Assembly: GCA_965233625.1 (NCBI GenBank)
Contig: OZ247499.1
Location: forward strand, 620,001-684,000
Reading direction: 5' to 3'
Origin: G965233625 sp965233625
GTDB lineage: Bacteria; Planctomycetota; Planctomycetia; Pirellulales; Pirellulaceae
Length of the DNA: 64,000 nucleotides
Shown here: one piece after another, positions 1 through 12,000 of the stretch
Layout of the letters: each line of letters starts with the position of its first letter
Numbering within the stretch: the stretch's first letter is position 1
Made by a program: the position numbers and the translations under genes
The notes under the pieces: model-generated
Database searches by the model: none
What the model was told of the DNA's origin: nothing
Seen by the model: the letters and a program-made list of their open reading frames with translations, nothing else

Positions 1-1189
1 AGATCGCAACCGGGTAGGGATAGTCAAACGTGTAGCGCGAGTACACGTTTAACGTGTGGATGATGGAGTGCGTTGAATACTTACTCCACAGCGGTTCGGC
101 CTCATTGGGATAGTACGACATCGCCATCACCTGGTTGCCGCCCACATTATGACCTTGTGCATCCCAGATGAACTTGCGGGACGACGCAAATGCGAAGTCA
201 CGGACGTTATCGGCTTTGAAGATCCAGGTCTTTTTGCCTTCGGCCTTTTCAGCCTGGTTGGCTTTGGCTTCTTCTGGGGTCACCACGAAGACGGGCTTCT
301 TCGCCTTTTTTGCTTCATCCAGGCGCTTGCGTTGATCATCCGTGAGGATGTCTTTGCTGTTCATCAGCACACCGGTGGCGCCGACGATATGATCTTCAGG
401 CGCCGTGATGCGTACGGTGTAGTCGCCAAACTCGAGCGTGAATTCGCCACGACCCAGAAACTGTTTATGCTGCCAGCCCGTCACATCGGTGTACGCCACC
501 ATGCGAGGGTACCAGTGCGCAATCTCGTAGATGTTGTTCTTGTCTTCTTCAAAGTGCTCGTACCCGGTGCGGGCCGACAACAGCTTGGAATTGTTAATGT
601 TGTAATTCCAGTCGATCGAGAACTTCGTCACGCCGCCACTGACTAAAGGTTCTGGCAGGTCGATCCGCATCATCGTTTTCACCACGGTGTACGGCAGCGA
701 CTTGCTGGTCATCGCATCCTTCACGGCGGTGATCTTTACGCCGCCATCAAAAGTCTTGCGGATCAACATCCGCTCCATCGCCTGGTAGGAAAGCTTCCCG
801 CTAAAAGGTCTAGCCGTCGCCGTCAGCGCAGCGTCGGAACCGGGACGGAAAATGTTCTGGTCCAGTTGCAACCACAGATACTTCAAAGTGTCTGGCGAGT
901 TGTTTTTGTAGGTGATCGTTTCAGAGCCGATGATGCGTTGCTTATCATCATCAAGCTCGACATCGATCTCATAGTTCGCTTGCTGCTGCCAGTACCCGGT
1001 GCCCGGCGCCCCCGAACCCGTACGTGCCTGATTGGGCGTGGGAAGCAGTTCGCTCAACTGCCGGAATTTGTCTTCCTGTTTGTACTTGCGGTTCTCGATA
1101 GGCTGGCCATAGCCCGTCGAAACAATGGATACGAAAGCCAAAACCGTCAAAAACGATAGAAGTGTTCTCACGATGTGATCCCAGGTCAT
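1..1189 (-). CDS. M1 family metallopeptidase, N-terminal part (truncated by window edge)
   Basis: Translating the minus strand from 1189 gives an uninterrupted frame to base 1. It opens with a secretion signal (hydrophobic LLSFLTVLAFVSIV, then GYGQ). The mature part has features of secreted M1 aminopeptidase-like proteins: a GTGYWQQQANYEIDV stretch, SETITYKNNSPDTLKYLWLQ typical of the N-terminal beta domain, and NVYSRYTFDYPYPVA at the window edge, which in this family precedes the catalytic region. The HExxH zinc motif and the rest of the catalytic domain lie outside the window, so activity cannot be judged. The likely role is periplasmic or extracellular peptide hydrolysis. An in-frame GTG at 1171 gives a more compact signal peptide and is an equally good start; neither start has a clear ribosome binding site. 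Confidence 0.85.
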   Translation of the reverse strand, partial: MTWDHIVRTLLSFLTVLAFVSIVSTGYGQPIENRKYKQEDKFRQLSELLPTPNQARTGSGAPGTGYWQQQANYEIDVELDDDKQRIIGSETITYKNNSPDTLKYLWLQLDQNIFRPGSDAALTATARPFSGKLSYQAMERMLIRKTFDGGVKITAVKDAMTSKSLPYTVVKTMMRIDLPEPLVSGGVTKFSIDWNYNINNSKLLSARTGYEHFEEDKNNIYEIAHWYPRMVAYTDVTGWQHKQFLGRGEFTLEFGDYTVRITAPEDHIVGATGVLMNSKDILTDDQRKRLDEAKKAKKPVFVVTPEEAKANQAEKAEGKKTWIFKADNVRDFAFASSRKFIWDAQGHNVGGNQVMAMSYYPNEAEPLWSKYSTHSIIHTLNVYSRYTFDYPYPVAI

Positions 1190-1500
1190 TTGGGGCAGGC
1201 AGTGGGTTTGAAGGAACTGCGCTATGCAGCCCTTATCTGCCAGTGTAGTTCAAAGGCGCCCCTCATGTACCACCGCGACCAACATTCGTCTGGCGGATAC
1301 GTGGCAAATACATGACCGAAAGGAGATAACTGCAGAACAGCCGCTAACCTCGCCGGATGCGGGCCAGGGGCGGATTAATGGACAAGAAACGCCCAGACAA
1401 TTCAGAATGGGGTGGCAGAACCCGACACGAGGGTGAGATGGTTCTTCCAGCACGCGTTGTTGCTGCAGACAAGGCGCCCAGACGCGGATTAAACGTGAAC
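1190..1500. other. Intergenic region, no supported gene
   Basis: This lies between the M1 peptidase start and the stop of the FadL-like gene, both on the minus strand, so it should hold the peptidase promoter. Two short overlapping frames on opposite strands (about 70 codons each) have no recognisable protein character. I see no clear promoter box, strong hairpin or repeat. Confidence 0.5.
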
Positions 1501-2703
1501 TTAGTACTTCACGCGTAGACCGATAGCTAGCGAATGAGCGCTGATTTCGTGCGTAAGAGTGTCCGTGGGTCCAAACGGTGGTGAGGGCAGCGGGCCCGTA
1601 ACGTCGTTATTGACCAGATAGACATACGCTATGGTCATTTCGACCTGGCTGGTTAAACGGCAAGAGGCGCCCGCGGCGATGTTGTGTTCTTGAATGAGCG
1701 GGCTGGCGAGGTTTGCGAATGCATCTTCGCTTTGAATAGGATTCTGATTCACGTTGTATCCGGCTCGCAGGGTAACCATATCGCTGCAACGATACTGGGC
1801 GCCGAATGCTGCGGCGAAGACACTGCGCCAGCCCAGATCACTGAAACCGGCTGCACTTTTGTAATCCAGGTAGCGAACGTCAGCGGCGAACACCCATTTT
1901 TCAAACCCTGTGTAAGCCAGCCCCGTGGAAATGATCATTGGGTAATCCAGATCGAAGTTCACCACACCGCCTGGGGTGAAGAAGCGGAAGTCTTCGAACC
2001 ATTGCGGACTCTTGAAAGAGACGCCGCTTTGCCAGTTATCCCCTTCGTAGTGCAGCCCGACTTGAAAGCCGCCCCCCCAATGACTCCGGTTGCCCGTACC
2101 TGCCGTTGCTCCCGGCGTGATAACAGAGGGGCCCAGCGGGTTAAACATCATGCGGGCGATTGAAAGCGTTGGCGAGAATCCGATCGAAATCCTTTCGGTC
2201 ACTTCGAACGACATGGTAGGTGCGATCTGCACGATTTCGGAATCGGCGAACACGGGACCGGTGGCCAGTAAAGGATTGGCCGGGTCGGCGGGCATGTTAT
2301 TCCGGAAACCCGCGATGCCGTACAGCCCCAATCCGATGGTGACCGGCGTGTCTTCAACGTGATGCACCCATCCTACGGACGGGATCATGGCAACGCCTGC
2401 TTCGCCACTGGTGGTATTGCTGGCGCCGCCGATCGTGGAGGTCAACGAGATGTCGGCCAGTAGCGCCTCGATCCCGAACGAAACTTCATTCTCCGGCAGA
2501 TTCGAGATCGATGCCGGGTTCCAATGCAGCGCACCAATCGCGTCCAACGGCGCGGCGACTCCGGCGCCTCCCATCGAACGGTTTACCGGCCCGACACCAG
2601 TAACGGCGATTCCTTGCCCGGCGGCCATTGAACAAACGCCGCAAAGTAATAATCCAGCGAGCACGGGTCGAAGCAAATTCGTCGCGCAGAGAACCTGACG
2701 CAT
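1501..2703 (-). CDS. OmpP1/FadL-family outer-membrane transport protein
   Basis: This 400-residue protein has a signal peptide (hydrophobic LAGLLLCGVCSMAAGQG, cleavage around residue 30). The mature N-terminus reads GVGPVNRSMGGAGVAAPLDA followed by ALHWNPASIS, the pattern of the FadL/TodX/OmpP1 family, in which a GGAxxA segment and an NPA motif form the N-terminal hatch. The rest alternates short amphipathic strands with glycine/aromatic turns and ends in a terminal aromatic residue (RVKY), as expected of an outer-membrane beta-barrel. Known members carry long-chain fatty acids or other hydrophobic compounds across the outer membrane; the substrate here is unknown. It is a single gene, divergent from the giant surface protein downstream. 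Confidence 0.85.
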   Translation of the reverse strand: MRQVLCATNLLRPVLAGLLLCGVCSMAAGQGIAVTGVGPVNRSMGGAGVAAPLDAIGALHWNPASISNLPENEVSFGIEALLADISLTSTIGGASNTTSGEAGVAMIPSVGWVHHVEDTPVTIGLGLYGIAGFRNNMPADPANPLLATGPVFADSEIVQIAPTMSFEVTERISIGFSPTLSIARMMFNPLGPSVITPGATAGTGNRSHWGGGFQVGLHYEGDNWQSGVSFKSPQWFEDFRFFTPGGVVNFDLDYPMIISTGLAYTGFEKWVFAADVRYLDYKSAAGFSDLGWRSVFAAAFGAQYRCSDMVTLRAGYNVNQNPIQSEDAFANLASPLIQEHNIAAGASCRLTSQVEMTIAYVYLVNNDVTGPLPSPPFGPTDTLTHEISAHSLAIGLRVKY

Positions 2704-3080
2704 GGTGATCTCGCCTTGTGAACTGTCGGGGTATTACATCTCTCTAATGCGATTTAATCCGCAATAAACCATTAATCGTCGCTGTGACCGATGTATCCCA
2801 GACATTTAGGAGCAACCCCTACATTTTGAAATTCCGCTCCAAGTTTGACCTCCTCCTGGCTTGAGTCCTATGCAAGCGACTTGAAACGAAAGTCGCAGGC
2901 GACTGCAGGATGCGGCATCCCGCATCGAATAGCACGGATTCCGTGAATTTATCCAGAACGGGATACCAGCGATCAAAGGACGGCAATTATAATGAGCGGT
3001 TGAATAATGCTTCTTTTTACCGCTTGCGCTCTGTGTTTTTCTGCGCCCATTCAAATACAGAGCGGCTTTGAGGTTGAGTT
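2704..3080. promoter_or_regulatory. Divergent intergenic region with three successive hairpins
   Basis: This 377-base region separates the start codons of the FadL-like gene (minus) and the giant repeat protein (plus), so it must serve both promoters. Three perfect inverted repeats follow one another: 2876-2882 with 2890-2896 (7-bp stem), 2909-2915 with 2920-2926 (7 bp) and 2933-2938 with 2940-2945 (6 bp). A TATAAT hexamer lies at 2988-2993 on the plus strand, but no convincing -35 box sits at the right distance. A GAGG at 3070-3073 is well placed as ribosome binding site for the ATG at 3081. No gene is supported here. Confidence 0.45.
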
Positions 3081-6000
3081 ATGCCCAGACTCGTTTCTTG
3101 GATCATCGATCGCCTGTGGCCACGCACCCGCCGGATGCAGCGAAACCACGCTCTAAGAGGGTTGGCGATCCGCCGTCTGGAAGAACGCCGGGTGCTCTCG
3201 GTGGGCGTTGCCGTGAACAACAATGTTCTGGAGATCACTGGTCTTGCAGGCACCTCCAGCGTCATAACGCTTAGCTACGACGCGATGGCTGATGAGTACA
3301 CCATCGCCTCCAGCGCTAATCCGCCGGTTACTCAATCCGCCGTCGGCATTAACAGTGTCGCGATCGACCTTAGGGATCAAAACGATTTTGTCACCATCGC
3401 GTCTGCTGATCCGAATGCACCGATCACAATCGAAGGTGGCACGGGCGATGACAGGCTGACAGTCCTTTCAGGTGATGTTGTTTTAGATGGCGCCGGAACG
3501 GGTAAGGCGAGTCTCAGCGGCGCGCTTGCGGATGATTTCTCCGGCTTCGAAGACCTCGTATCCGAAGGCGGCATGCTGACCGTGACCAATGGCGGCAGTC
3601 TGGATAGTTACCGCGGCGGCGCCGGGAACGATACGGTGGAAATTCAGGCAGGCGGCATGATCACCGACGTCGACCTGCGCGACGGTAACAACGTTCTAAC
3701 GGTCGATGCCGGCGCCTCTATTAATACTTATCAGGGGGGCAACGATGTCGACACGTTGAACATCGCGGGAACGACCGGCAATGTAAGCACCGGCTTGGGC
3801 AGCGATGTGGTCGCCATTATCGGCACGGGCAAGATCAACGGTTTGTTCGACGCCGGCGGCGGTACCGACACGCTTGACTTCTCCGCCCAGACCGCAGGGG
3901 TTGTGGAGACTGTTCAATTAGGGGGCGTAGCGCAATCTTCAACCAGTGTCACCACGATGTTTTCTGTTGACCGGGTGGTTGGCGATAACGCCGATGACAT
4001 TCTGGTGGCCGGCGCGACCAACGGCACCTTTCAAATTTCTGGTGAAAATGACGGAACTTACCTCGCGCCAGGCTCTGCGTCATTCACCGATTTCGCCAAT
4101 CTGCGAGGCGGAGTAGGCAATGAGATGTTCGTGTTTTTCGACGGCGCATTTACAGGTTCCCTGACCGGGTCACTCGACGGCGGTGGCGGCACGAACACAA
4201 TCCTGAATCATCAAAGCGGCGACTGGCAGATCACGGGCGCTGATTCGGGCACGGTCAACGGCACTGTATTCACCAACGTCAGTATTCTTGATGGTGGAGC
4301 TGGTATCGACACGTTCACCATTGATGGCGGTAGCATCAGCGGCAGCATCAATGGCGGCGATGGTAACGACGAGCTTGTGCAAAATGCGGCCGCAACCTTT
4401 ACGGTGAATGGCGGCGATCAAGGGAGCGCCACGGACGTGGCTGCGTTTACTGAGATTGAAGCGCTGACAGGTTCTGACGATAACGATTCCTTCGAGTTTC
4501 TGGCGGGCGGTTCTCTAACGGGAATGGTGTCCGGCGGTCTGGGTAGCGACACCCTTTCGCGTGCGGGTGTAGACACTACCTGGACCGTCAATGGTATGAA
4601 CTCTGGCGCTGTTCCATTCGCTGGCGGATTTACGGGTGTCGAGAACCTTACTGGCGGCGCCGACAAAGACGATATCGTCATCGAAGTGGGTGGTTCTCTC
4701 GCAGGAGATGTCGCAGGTGGCGGCGGCGTCAATTCGTTGACTGATAAGACGGGCGGCAACTGGATCATCAGCGGTGTGAATCAAGGTTCATCGGTTGCAG
4801 GTCCGATCAGCAACTTCTCGGATATTCAGTCCCTCATCAGCACCGTAGATGGTAGCCGGTTCACCATTCAGGCGGGCGCCTCATTGAGTGTTGGAATTAC
4901 GGGCGGCGGCGCGGCCAGTAGCATCACGCGGACGTCGGGCAGTAACTGGCAGATTACCGCCCCCAATGCGGGCACGGTTGACGGCACAGCGTTTACAAAC
5001 ATCGGCTCCGCCATTGGTAGTGGCGCCGCTGACACCTTCACGATTGATCCTGCCGGTTCGCTTACCAACGGAATCGACGGTGCAGGCGGTACCGACACGG
5101 TGATTGCTGAAGGCGCCTTCGATCGTCAGACCGCCGCTGGCGTCATGCTGACCAGCGTTGAGATTCTTACCGGCAACGGTGCAACCGACACTTACACCGC
5201 CGATAATATGGGCACGGTCGAAATCACCGGCGCCGGGCAAGGCAGCGAAGGCGTTGTTTCTTTCACAGGCATGGAACTTGTCGATGCCAATGGCGGCACG
5301 GTCGAAGCTGACGGCGATTTTGTGGTGACAGGCGCCGGCGCCGGTACGGTGAATGGAACCGCCTTCCAGAATGCGATGAACCTTACTGGTGGCGCTGGCG
5401 ACAACAAGTTCACCATTGATGGTGGCAGCATTGCCGGCCTGATTGATGGCGCCGGTGGAACCGATACGCTGGTTCAGAATGCCGTGGTAACTTTCACGGT
5501 CACAGGCGCCAACGCGGGCAATGCAACCGATGTCAACGCGTTTGCCAATGTCGAATCGCTGACGGGTTCAAACCTGGACGACACCTTTCTGTTCCAGGCA
5601 GGCGGCGAGGTAGATGGACAGGTCACAGGCGGGACTGGCAACGATACTCTGCAACGCAACGGAGCAGATGCAACCTGGCAGATAACCGGCGATGGCAGTG
5701 GCACGACGCCATTCACCGGCGGCTTCACGGAGATTGAAAATCTGACCGGTGGTGACAATGCAGATACCTTTGAGTTCGGCGCCAATGGTAATCTCGACGG
5801 CAACATCGACGCGGGCGCCGGTGATGATGTTGTTACCCTCAACGGCGCGATTCCAGCTAATGGCGTTGGCGGTACGATCGATGGCGGTGCGGGCTCTAAC
5901 ACGTTGGGCTACGTCACTGGCGCCAACACGGTTGTGGTTACCGGGGCGAATGCGGGAACCGCAACCAGCGTTGGCGGCGGTTTCAGCAACATCCAGTCTC

Positions 6001-9000
6001 TGCAAGGCGGCGGAGGCGCCGACGATTACACCATCAACGTAGCCGGCTCACTGACAGGTGACATCGACGGCGGCGCGGGCAGCGACAAAGTTACCGCCAC
6101 CGGCGCATTCACCAGCGGCTCAGCAGCGGGGATTTCGATCTCGAACATTGAGAATCTCGCCGGCGCCGGGGCGATGGATACTTACACCGGCGCCGCCAAC
6201 TCGCCCGTTTCGATTACGGGCGCGGGCACTGGTTCAGAAGGCGGCGTCAGCTTTACAGGCATGGAAACGGTCGCTGCCGATGAAGTAATCGCTGACGCTG
6301 ACTTCCTGATTGACGGCGCCGATTCTGGCACGGTGCTTGGAACAAAATTCAACGCAGCAAATGTCACGGGCGGCGCCTCGAAGAACACGTTCACCATCGA
6401 CGGCGGCAGCATCTCCGGACAGATCGATGGCGCGGGCGATACGGATACGCTGGTGCAGAACGCGGCCACCACTTTCAATGTGACTGTGGTAAATGCCGGT
6501 AACGCAACGGATGTGAACGCGTTTGTCAATGTTGAATCGCTGACAGGTTCTGACCAGGCCGACGCGTTTCAGTTTCAGGCGGGCGGCCAGATCGCTGGGC
6601 AGATCACCGGCGGCGATGGTGTTGATACGTTATCACGGGCCGCAGGAGCCACCACCTGGGAAGTAACCGGCGCCGGCAGTGGCGATGTGCCATTTGCGAG
6701 CGGTTTCGTAGAGATCGAAAATCTGACCGGCGGTTCGGATGCGGATGACTTTGTAATCAAAGCCGGCGGATCGCTTGCAGGTAATGTTGACGGTGGCGGC
6801 GGGGTCAACAGTCTTACGAACGAAACGGGCGGCGCCTGGGTCGTTGATGGACTTAACGAAGGCACAGGGCCGGGTGTGGGCGGAAGATTCGCAAACATTC
6901 AATCTCTTACCGGCGGTACAGCCGCAGATACATTTACCGTGACGCAGGCGGGAGAGCTTCAGGGCGGCATTGATGGCGGCGGTGGTTCAAACGAGCTGGC
7001 TTACGTCGAAGGCAATAACACCTTTGTGGTTTCCGGCGCCAATGAAGGTGATGCAAGCCGCATTGCCAATGGCTTCACCAACATTCAGGCTCTTCAGGGC
7101 GGCACCGACGCGGACGACTTCACCATCGCCGTGGGAGGCTCGCTGACGAATGGAATTGATGGCGGCGCCGGCATCGACACGGTTACTGCAACCGGCGCGT
7201 TCGACGCTAGTACGGCAGCAGGCGTCGCGCTGTTGAACGTCAAAAATCTCGTTGGCAACGGCGCCGCGGACACCTACACCGGCGGCGCTGCATCGACCGT
7301 AACTCTGACAGGCATCGGCGCCGGCAGTGAAGGCGGCGTGAGTTTCACAGGAATGGAAACCGTCAACGCTGATGCAATCGCCGCAGACGCAGATTATCTG
7401 ATTGACGGTGTTAACACGGGCGAAGTGCTCAACACGCGATTCAACTCGCAGAACATCACCGGCGGCGCCTCGCAGAACACCTTTACACTAACCGGCGGCA
7501 GTATTACCGGCGTGATTGATGGCGGTCTGAACACCGACACCCTTGTTCAAAAAGACGCTGCGAGTTTTACCGTGAACGGCCTGAATGCGGGCAGTGAAAC
7601 GGCAGTCAATTCGTTCGTGAATATCGAATCGCTCACCGGTTCCGGCAATGCTGACAGTTTTCTGTTCGCCGCGGGCGGAGAGATTGACGGTCAGATAACA
7701 GGCGGCGCCGGCAACGACACGCTTGAACGTCAGACCGGCAACACGACCTGGACCGTTACGGGCGACGGCGCCGGGACGGTCCCGTTTGCTAGTGGCTTTG
7801 TCGAGATCGAGAACCTGACGGGCGGCGATGGCGTTGACACTTTCATCCTGCAGGCAGCCGGAAAACTTGCCGGCAATGTCCTCGGCGGCGACGACGATGA
7901 TACGGTGACGATCAACGGCAGCCTGGCAGGCAACGCGATCGGCGGTGTGGTGGATGGCGGCGCCGACTCGAACACGCTGCTTTACGTGACGGGCAACAAC
8001 ACCATTAATGTGACGGCCCTGGACGCCGGCACGGCAACAGGAATTGCAGGCGGTTTTAGCAACATTCAGTCGCTGGTCGGCGGCGATATGAACGACACGT
8101 TCACCATCGGCGCAGTAGGTTCGCTGGGTGGCTCCATCGACGGTGGTGGCGATCCTGAAGCGAACGTGCTGGCCTATGTAACCAACAACAACATCATCGA
8201 AGTCACCGGCGCCAATTCAGGTGCGGCCAGCGCGGTCACAGGTGGTTTCAGCAACATTCAGTCGCTCGTTGGCGGCGATATGAATGACACGTTCACCATT
8301 GCCGGTGGCGGTTCGCTGGGCGGTAGCATTGACGGCGGTGGCGACCCAGAAGCGAACGTGCTGGCCTATGTGACCAATCACAACGCCATCGAAGTCACCG
8401 GCGCCAATTCAGGCACGGCCAGCGCCATCACTGGCGGCTTCAGCAACATTCAGTCGCTTGTTGGCGGCGACATGAACGACACATTCACGATTGCCGTTGG
8501 CGGTTCGCTAGGAGGCAGCATTGATGGTGGTGGCGATCCTGAAGCCAACGTCCTGGCCTACGTAACCAATAACAACGCCATCGAAGTCACGGGCGCCAAT
8601 TCAGGCGCGGCCAGCGCCATCACAGGTGGCTTCACGAATATCCAGTCGCTTGTCGGCGGTGATATGAACGACACGTTCACCATCGCGGCGGCAGGGTCAC
8701 TTGGTGGTTCTATCGATGGCGGCGGTGACCCGGAAGCGAACGTACTGGCCTACGTGACCAATGACAACGATTTTGAAGTCACGGGCGCCAATTCTGGTAC
8801 AGCCAGTAATGTTGCTGGCGGCTTCAGCAACATTCAGTCACTTGTTGGCGGAGACATGAATGACACGTTCACGATTGCCGGCGGCGGCTCGCTGGTCGGC
8901 AGCATTGATGGTGGCGGTGATCCAGAAGCGAACGTGCTGGCCTATGTAACCAATAACAACGCCATCGAAGTCACCGGCGCGAACGAAGGTACAGCCAGCG

Positions 9001-12000
9001 GCATCACTGGTGGATTCACCAACATTCAATCGCTTGTCGGCGGTGATATGAACGACACGTTCACCATCGCGGCGGCAGGGTCACTTGGTGGTTCTATCGA
9101 TGGCGGCGGTGACCCCGAAGCGAACGTGCTGGCCTACGTGACCAATGACAACGATTTTGAAGTCACGGGCGCCAACGAAGGTACGGCCAGCGGTATTGCT
9201 GGCGGCTTCACCAACATTCAATCGCTCACCGGCGGCGACATGGATGACACCTTCACCATTGCGGCGGCGGGATCACTTGGTGGCTCTATCGACGGTGGCG
9301 GCGATCCTGAAGCGAACCTGCTCATTTACGTCACGAACGACAACAACGTTCAGATCAACGGCGCCAATGCCGGAACAGCCAGCGGTTTGGGCGGTGGTTT
9401 CAGCAATATTCAATCGCTAACCGGCGGCGATATGGCGGATGTATTCACGTTCGGGGCACTGGGTTCCCTAGGCGGTAGCATCGACGGCGGCGGAAATCCT
9501 GAAGCAAATGTGCTCGCCTACGTAACAAACAATAACAGCGTGCAAGTCACTGGCGCCAACGAAGGAACGGCCAGCGGCATCGCAGGCGGCTTTACGAATA
9601 TCCAGTCGCTTGTCGGCGGTGATATGAACGATACGTTCACCATCGGCGCAGCAGGTTCACTAGGCGGGTCTATTGATGGCGGCGGCGATCCAGAAGCAAA
9701 CGTCCTGGCGTACGTCACCAACAACAATGACTTCGAAGTCACCGGCGCCAACGCAGGCACAGCCACGAACATTGCTGGCGGGTTCACTAATATCCAATCG
9801 CTGACCGGCGGCGATATGAATGACGCCTTCACCATTGCGGCGGCAGGCTCCCTCCGTGGCAGCATCGACGGCGGCGGCGATCCAGAGGCGAACGTCCTGA
9901 CTTACGTGACCAATAACAACAACATTCAGGTCACCGGCGCCAATGCGGGAACGGCAAGCAAGATCGGCAACGGGTTCACCAATATTCAGTCGCTGGTTGG
10001 CGGCGACATGAACGATACGTTTACGATCGGCGGGGCAGGTTCGCTGGCCGGCAGCATTGACGGTGGAGGAAATCCAGAAGCGAATGTTCTTGCTTACGTA
10101 ACTAACGACAACAGCTTTGAAGTGACCGGCGCCAACGCAGGCACAGCCAGCGGTATTACGGGCGGCTTCACCAACATTCAGTCGCTTGTTGGCGGCGATA
10201 TGGACGACACCTTCACGATTGCCGCCGGTGGCACGCTGGATGGCTCCGTCGACGGTGGCGGAGATCCAGAAGCCAACCTGCTGACCTACGTGACTAACAA
10301 CAACAACTTCGAGATTACCGGCGCCAACGCGGGTACAGCCAGCGGTATTGCCGGCGGGTTCACCAATATCCAGTCGCTGACAGGTGGCGATATGAACGAT
10401 GTGTTCACCGTCGCTGCCGCGGGTTCTCTCGTGGGAAGCATCGATGGCGGCGGCGATCCAGAAGCAAACGTGCTGGCTTATGTAACCGGCAACAATACCT
10501 TTGAGGTTACGGGGGCAAACTCGGGCACAGCAGATCGTATTACGAACGGGTTCACCAACATTCAGTCGCTTACTGGAGGCGACGGCAACGACACGTTTAC
10601 GGTCTCAACTGGCTCACTGGCGGGCAGTGTGGATGGCGGCGCCGGTGCGAATTCGCTGAATGTTCTGGCGCCAGGCGTTGACTGGGTCTTTACGGGCGTC
10701 GGTGCGGGCACCGTCGATGGAATTGGCGCGGGCTTCCAGAGAATCCGCAATGTCGCGGCGGGCGTGGGCGCCAACACTTTCACATTCAATGGTGGATCGA
10801 TTGCCGGCAGTCTGGTGGACCCGGGCGGGCAGACGGTGATCGACGGCCCGACAGTGGCCGCGACGGGTAGCGTGGATATTGCTGGCGAGGTAAGGATCGA
10901 AAACGCAGTTGGCGTTACCACCACGGGGGACCAGCTGTATCAGAAAGCTGCCACGATCAATTCACCGGCAGACACAACGACCTTCAGTGGTGTGAACATC
11001 CGTTTCCTGGAAACGCTCGACAGCACCGGCGGGGCGGGCGTTGAAGCGCTAAGTTTCAACGCGACGGGAGACGTTTCCGTTGCTGGAGTCATTGGAGGAA
11101 CGCAGTCTTTCGCATCGCTCGACATTATGGCTAACGGCGATACGACGCTGAACGGCGCGGACGTGACTGGCATTGTGAAAGTCGATAGCAACAATGTGGA
11201 GTTCGCGTCAGGAACGGTCGCAGGCGGCAACCTGGATGTTGACGCGGACAACGCGATTGATGTGAACAACAATTCACAGCTTACCTCAACAGGTGGCGCG
11301 ACCTTCAACGCCGGCAGCGACTTCACCATGACTCCTGATACGCTTGTCAACGCTGACGATGCGCTGAGCATCGTGGCGGGCAGCAACATTACGGCAAGTC
11401 AGATCGTCTCCGGGGTTTCCGTCAATCTGGAAGCAACAGACGGGCAGATTTCCGGCGCCGCCGACGCCCAGATAAACGTGGAAGCTCCTGCCGCTTCACT
11501 CACGGCAGCAAAAGGCATCGGCAGTAACACACCGTTGCGGACCCACCTTGGCACTCTTGCTGCGAAGAACGATGGCGCCAATCCAAGCGGAAATATACGC
11601 ATCGTCAACACCCGCGACGATCTGACCATCGGCATGGTGGGCGCCGTCACAGGCGTCACGCAAGAGGCGGATGGCGATATCCAGATTACGAGCACAGAGA
11701 AGATGACGGTTGAGAACTCAATCGCGCTGAATGCAAACGGTGGACTGACGCTTAATTCAACGGGTGATTATGAGCAGATCGCCGGTGCAGATTTAAGCAT
11801 CTTAAATACCGGCAATATTTCCGTCGACTCGCAGGCAGCGCTGACCATCGCTGGCAATGTGACCGCCAACGATGGCTCGGTGATGTTGAACTCGAACGGA
11901 GCCATGAATGTATCTGGCGACACGATTTCAACAGCAGGCGGAACCCGTTACACCTCGGGCGATCTGCTTGATGTCTCTGGCGATATCACGACCACAGGGG

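Noticed and set aside
1224..1453. Two short overlapping frames (67-70 codons) on opposite strands in the gap after the M1 gene
   Set aside because: Neither has a ribosome binding site or any recognisable protein feature; coding on both strands in the same place is unlikely.
2988..2993. TATAAT hexamer as a -10 promoter box for the giant gene
   Set aside because: No matching -35 box is at the right spacing, so it is noted only as a possible site and not called as a promoter.
8127..10619. 192-bp repeats considered as a CRISPR array or other non-coding repeat
   Set aside because: The units are uninterrupted protein-coding repeats in a single frame, much longer than CRISPR repeats, without conserved direct-repeat/spacer structure.
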